This document shows, in pieces, positions 61,216 through 64,000 of a DNA stretch of 64,000 bases. The notes under the pieces are model-generated. The model saw only the letters and a list, made by a program, of their open reading frames with translations, ran no database searches and was not told where the DNA came from. The stretch is from contig CBDCYN010000021.1 of the NCBI GenBank assembly GCA_965224205.1, positions 4,818 to 68,817 on the forward strand, written 5' to 3'. This DNA comes from CBDCYN01 sp965224205. GTDB lineage: Bacteria > Planctomycetota > Phycisphaerae > Phycisphaerales > Phycisphaeraceae. The translations under genes were made by a program, and so were the position numbers. Within the stretch, counting starts at the first letter, position 1, and every line of letters starts with the position of its first letter.

Positions 61216-61416
61216 CTAGGGGTTATTGACTGCTAATTCGATCCCGATGATGGACGCGATCCGGTCGAGTGTGCGCGGGCTCATCGACACCTGGTTAGAG
61301 ATGAACCGGCTGAGCATGCCCTCGGATACACCGCTCTGATTGCCGATCGAATAACGGCTGTGGCCGCATCCGTTGATCGCTCGGCACACACGTTGACTGA
61401 TCGTTTCCACCATCAC
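61216..61416 (-). CDS. Small HTH regulator or excisionase-like protein
   Basis: A 66-residue protein with a Cro/XRE-type helix-turn-helix (YSIGNQSGVSEGMLSRFISN, then MSPRTLDRIASIIGIEL). It lies 21 bp upstream of the second integrase on the same strand, where a repressor or recombination directionality factor is often found. Confidence 0.75.
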   Translation of the reverse strand: MMVETISQRVCRAINGCGHSRYSIGNQSGVSEGMLSRFISNQVSMSPRTLDRIASIIGIELAVNNP

Positions 61417-61440
61417 ATTACACCCATAGCTTTCGCATTA

Positions 61441-62001
61441 TCAATGATTCGTTAAATTGAACTTTCGTAACTCTTCAAGGGCCATTCGCTGGGCCTCTTC
61501 AAGGGGTAGATCACCCTCGACCATGCAGATTGCTAGCCGCTCACGCCACGCATCACGCATTGCAACAGATAGGCCGCGATCGTTGGCCCGTCGTGCCTGG
61601 CGGATGTGGCGTGCCGCGTCAAGCCGAGTCGTGGACGGTGCTTTCTTGATCAACTTTCCCAGATTCTGGGGTCTGAGCTGATCGTCGATGACCACCGCTT
61701 CAAGGGAACCCTCCTTGGTCGATTCCAGTGGAGACAGATCGCCCGGCTTCATCTCCGCGGCTTTCAGCAGCCGATGCCCCCCTGCGCTGTAGATCGCTGG
61801 GCAGTCGTTTGTGGCGGTCGAGGCCTCGACCTCTTCCGTTGCCCCTAGGACATCCAATAGCGCGGGCTTGTTGACCTTGAATTGTCGGAGCAGGTCGGTG
61901 GGGACGGGCCGCATCGCCTTGTATCGCAGGCGGTCACCTTTAGCGATCAGCAAGATACCGGCTTTCATGGCGTCCACGATCAGCGTGTGGGCTAGCGTCA
62001 T
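61441..62001 (-). CDS. Hypothetical protein with TubC-N-like start
   Basis: A 186-residue protein. The first 52 residues (IVDAMKAGILLIAKGDRLRY to NKPALLDVLGA) fit the TubC N-terminal docking domain pattern, which also occurs at the N termini of plasmid and phage primase-associated proteins. The rest is helical and has no known domain. Its start overlaps the end of the primase-helicase gene by 4 bp, so it is likely its partner. Confidence 0.65.
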   Translation of the reverse strand: MTLAHTLIVDAMKAGILLIAKGDRLRYKAMRPVPTDLLRQFKVNKPALLDVLGATEEVEASTATNDCPAIYSAGGHRLLKAAEMKPGDLSPLESTKEGSLEAVVIDDQLRPQNLGKLIKKAPSTTRLDAARHIRQARRANDRGLSVAMRDAWRERLAICMVEGDLPLEEAQRMALEELRKFNLTNH

Positions 62002-63740
62002 AGCTCACCCTCCTGAATCCAATCGTGATCCGATTTTGATTGGCCGGATGCGTACACAAAATCCACAAATTTGAGATTTGGCGGTGATGTCCGGGCATTT
62101 TGTGGATTTTGTGTACAACTGACGGCGTCCCCGTTTCGCAAAGCGGGGCGCACTTCGAAGACCTGTGACTTGCGACCCGGCCCGCTTTGGTCCTGTTCCA
62201 CAGGTCGGATGTAACCGCGCTTGACCAGGACAGCCAATGGCTCGTCGAGGTCTTGCCGCTTGTTGTCGAAATGACACCGAGTCGCCTGCCAAGCGTCGCG
62301 GGCTGTGAACTGGCTAAGACCGCGTCGACGAACCCACGACCAAACATGGGCTGCGTCTGTGGCGGCACCCGAGGCTCGCATGAGATTCAGTGACGCTTCC
62401 GCGTGCGTGATCGACCACCGCGCCAAAGCGATCGCGTCCTGTATCGTGCTGGTGTTGATGGTGACAGAGTCAGCTCGATCCACCATGTGCATGATGCCGG
62501 CTAAGCGAAGTGTCAGACCAGCGAGCTTGCCTCCCCAGTCGCTCAGGGGTTCCAAGTCACCGCCAATATCGAGCATGGCCTCCACTTTTTCCATCCAAGC
62601 TTCAAAGGACAATTGTGCTTTGGATTCGAGCATTAGCACCCGTTCGCCTTGTAAGCGACCCACACGCCCCACCGCGTCAAGATAGCCCTGTCGAATGTCC
62701 TCGGGGACAGGGGCGGGACGAACTGATCGACGACCGACACGGCTGCGCGGCAAGGCGTATAAAAAGCGAGCAAGCAGGCCACGTCCACGGAAGGCCGGCT
62801 TGTCTGCCAGCCCAGCAATCACAGCGGGTTGGATGGCGTACGCGCAGGTTAAGGCCGGGGCTACAACGTGAACCCCAGTGCGCCCGACGCGGTCGGTACG
62901 CAGCTCATCGCCGGCGTGGCCTTTCAGATACACGTCAAAGGAAGCGGCTCCGGCTGAGTAACGCCCGGCCATGATGTCGAACACCCCGCCTTCGGCAGAC
63001 ATGCTCGCTAGCCGTCCGTGCTGTTCAGCCAACAGGATTTCTAACTTCTCCGGCGTGGCGTTGTCGGCGATCAAACGCGGCAAGCACGGGATTGGCTGAT
63101 CGGCTAGCTTCGCGGCAAGCGCCAGGGCCTTTTCACGGGCCTGCTGATCGTCCTTCTCACTGGCCAGGTTCTCCAATTTCTTCAATAGGGCTTCGTTGAT
63201 ACGACGCTCGGATAGGGCCTGCTCCACTTGAACACGCTGTTCGTCTGCGAGGCGTTTTTCAAGATCGCGCAGCGGTTTGGTCGCATCGTTGAATACCGCT
63301 GACTTGCGATTGCCCGGTTCTAGCAACACCGCCACGAACAAATTCAGGGGCTCACGCCATCCCGCCCACGGCTCGACCACAGCCCGCTTGGCTGTCGCCG
63401 ATCCGATTACCGCCAAGGCCAATAGCCCGGCCAGTGCTGCCGGCGTTTGTGTGGCTTCCGCTTCAGCTTCGACCCATCGACGAATCGGAGTAGGCAAAAC
63501 GTGTGTGGGGAAGGGTGTATCGATTGGTTCGGACAAGGGTTGGAAATCTGGCCAGGGATCTCCGGGTTCCACCGGCAGTGTACTATTAGCTAGAGCTTCG
63601 ATCTCCGCTTTGATCGCTTGCACGTCACCGCCGCGCAGTGCCACAAAGTCGGCTATGTCCCCGCCATCACCGAAGGGTAGATCTGGAAGGCGTATTACCT
63701 TGATCACGGGCGGTACGGTGATAGTTTCGACAGCACACAC
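61998..63740 (-). CDS. DUF3987-type primase/helicase, C-terminal part
   Basis: A 580-residue segment of a phage/plasmid replication protein. The DUF3987 region has LLALAVIGSATAKRAVVEPW and LFVAVLLEPGNRKSAVFNDA (P-loop-like), then MSAEGGVFDIMAGRYS and FRGRGLLARFLYALPRS. The start at 63740 is not a true start: VIKVIRLPDLPFGDGGDIAD is the normal continuation of a Toprim domain found upstream in other frames. The gene is thus frameshifted at its N-terminal side. Confidence 0.75.
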   Translation of the reverse strand: MCAVETITVPPVIKVIRLPDLPFGDGGDIADFVALRGGDVQAIKAEIEALANSTLPVEPGDPWPDFQPLSEPIDTPFPTHVLPTPIRRWVEAEAEATQTPAALAGLLALAVIGSATAKRAVVEPWAGWREPLNLFVAVLLEPGNRKSAVFNDATKPLRDLEKRLADEQRVQVEQALSERRINEALLKKLENLASEKDDQQAREKALALAAKLADQPIPCLPRLIADNATPEKLEILLAEQHGRLASMSAEGGVFDIMAGRYSAGAASFDVYLKGHAGDELRTDRVGRTGVHVVAPALTCAYAIQPAVIAGLADKPAFRGRGLLARFLYALPRSRVGRRSVRPAPVPEDIRQGYLDAVGRVGRLQGERVLMLESKAQLSFEAWMEKVEAMLDIGGDLEPLSDWGGKLAGLTLRLAGIMHMVDRADSVTINTSTIQDAIALARWSITHAEASLNLMRASGAATDAAHVWSWVRRRGLSQFTARDAWQATRCHFDNKRQDLDEPLAVLVKRGYIRPVEQDQSGPGRKSQVFEVRPALRNGDAVSCTQNPQNARTSPPNLKFVDFVYASGQSKSDHDWIQEGEL

Positions 63741-64000
63741 GCCACGTCATCGGCGTAGCGTTCGCCGGCATCGTCAGCATCCGGCAGGATGACTATTTCA
63801 CGGATCCTGGGCACCGGTGAGCACGGACCAGTCAGCTTTCTGGGCTGATTTACTGCCGTGCGGTGACGTGGTGGCGAGCAACCCTACTGCGCGGACCACA
63901 TCGGCGGTCTTCTCACCTTCACAGACGTACACCCTCGCAGGTGGTCCATTCCCTTGAACCCCAGTCAGTAGTTCGGGCAGCCGCACCTCGGCCAGCAATG
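63741..64000 (-). pseudogene. Toprim part of the primase, two frameshifts, runs off the window
   Basis: From the window edge to 63798 one frame encodes VYVCEGEKTADVVRAVGLLA and HGSKSAQKADWSVLTG, the first half of a Toprim domain. It then stops. The next part, REIVILPDADDAGERYADDV, is in a second frame (about 63735-63800), and DUF3987 follows in a third. The intact protein would be one chain. Either the gene has decayed or the sequence has two indels. Confidence 0.75.

Overview
The window looks like chromosome of a GC-rich planctomycete, most likely class Phycisphaerae. The pointers are a PEP-CTERM secreted protein (6466-7290), a futalosine-type menaquinone gene (mqnA), a seven-subunit Mrp antiporter, dnaA without dnaN beside it, loosely packed genes on both strands and short repeats scattered in the gaps. 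The assignment is inferred from gene style; no rRNA is present.

Bases 1-40,500 are core chromosome: a fumarylacetoacetase-fold protein (cut by the window start), nadD, mtnP, a Ser/Thr kinase, an ABC exporter, a PEP-CTERM protein, an alginate-export-like barrel, mqnA, an amidohydrolase-ribD pair, a lone ketoacyl synthase, an aldo/keto reductase-nitroreductase pair, the mrpABCDEFG operon, a HIT hydrolase, a PilZ protein, a CobA-HemD fusion, dnaA, aroC, glcE-glcF, a zinc-ribbon membrane protein, a rhomboid protease, two pyrophosphate-type phosphofructokinases (the second followed by a SIS-domain protein), and tRNA-Pro(CGG) with a clear terminator. Two families of short dispersed repeats occupy the gaps.

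Bases 40,500-45,345 are a graveyard of insertion sequences: an ISL3 pseudogene interrupted by an IS3-family element, an IS110-family transposase, and an IS21-type remnant with a broken istB.

Bases 45,518-59,757 form an integrative element bounded by direct repeats of about 175 bp. The last 44 bp of each repeat are identical and match the 5' half of tRNA-Ser(CGA), which is complete only at the right end. The element carries a plasmid-like maintenance region (HTH replication-type protein with iteron-like repeats inside its gene, a possible counter-transcribed RNA, ParA and a ribbon-helix-helix-like partner), a UV-repair cargo (UvsE, a photolyase and an SDR-DUF2867 protein, interrupted by an IS630-family element), a second type of tyrosine recombinase, and an integrase at its right end. 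That integrase reads in frame through the tRNA attachment core. At the left end the same frame continues past the core into a 65-codon tail, so excision would give the integrase a different C-terminus.

Right of tRNA-Ser a second element begins. Its integrase, a close paralogue of the first, faces the first one tail to tail across the tRNA. Behind it are a small HTH regulator, a TubC-N-like protein and a frameshifted Toprim/DUF3987 primase-helicase that runs off the window. The tRNA-Ser site therefore appears to collect elements in tandem.
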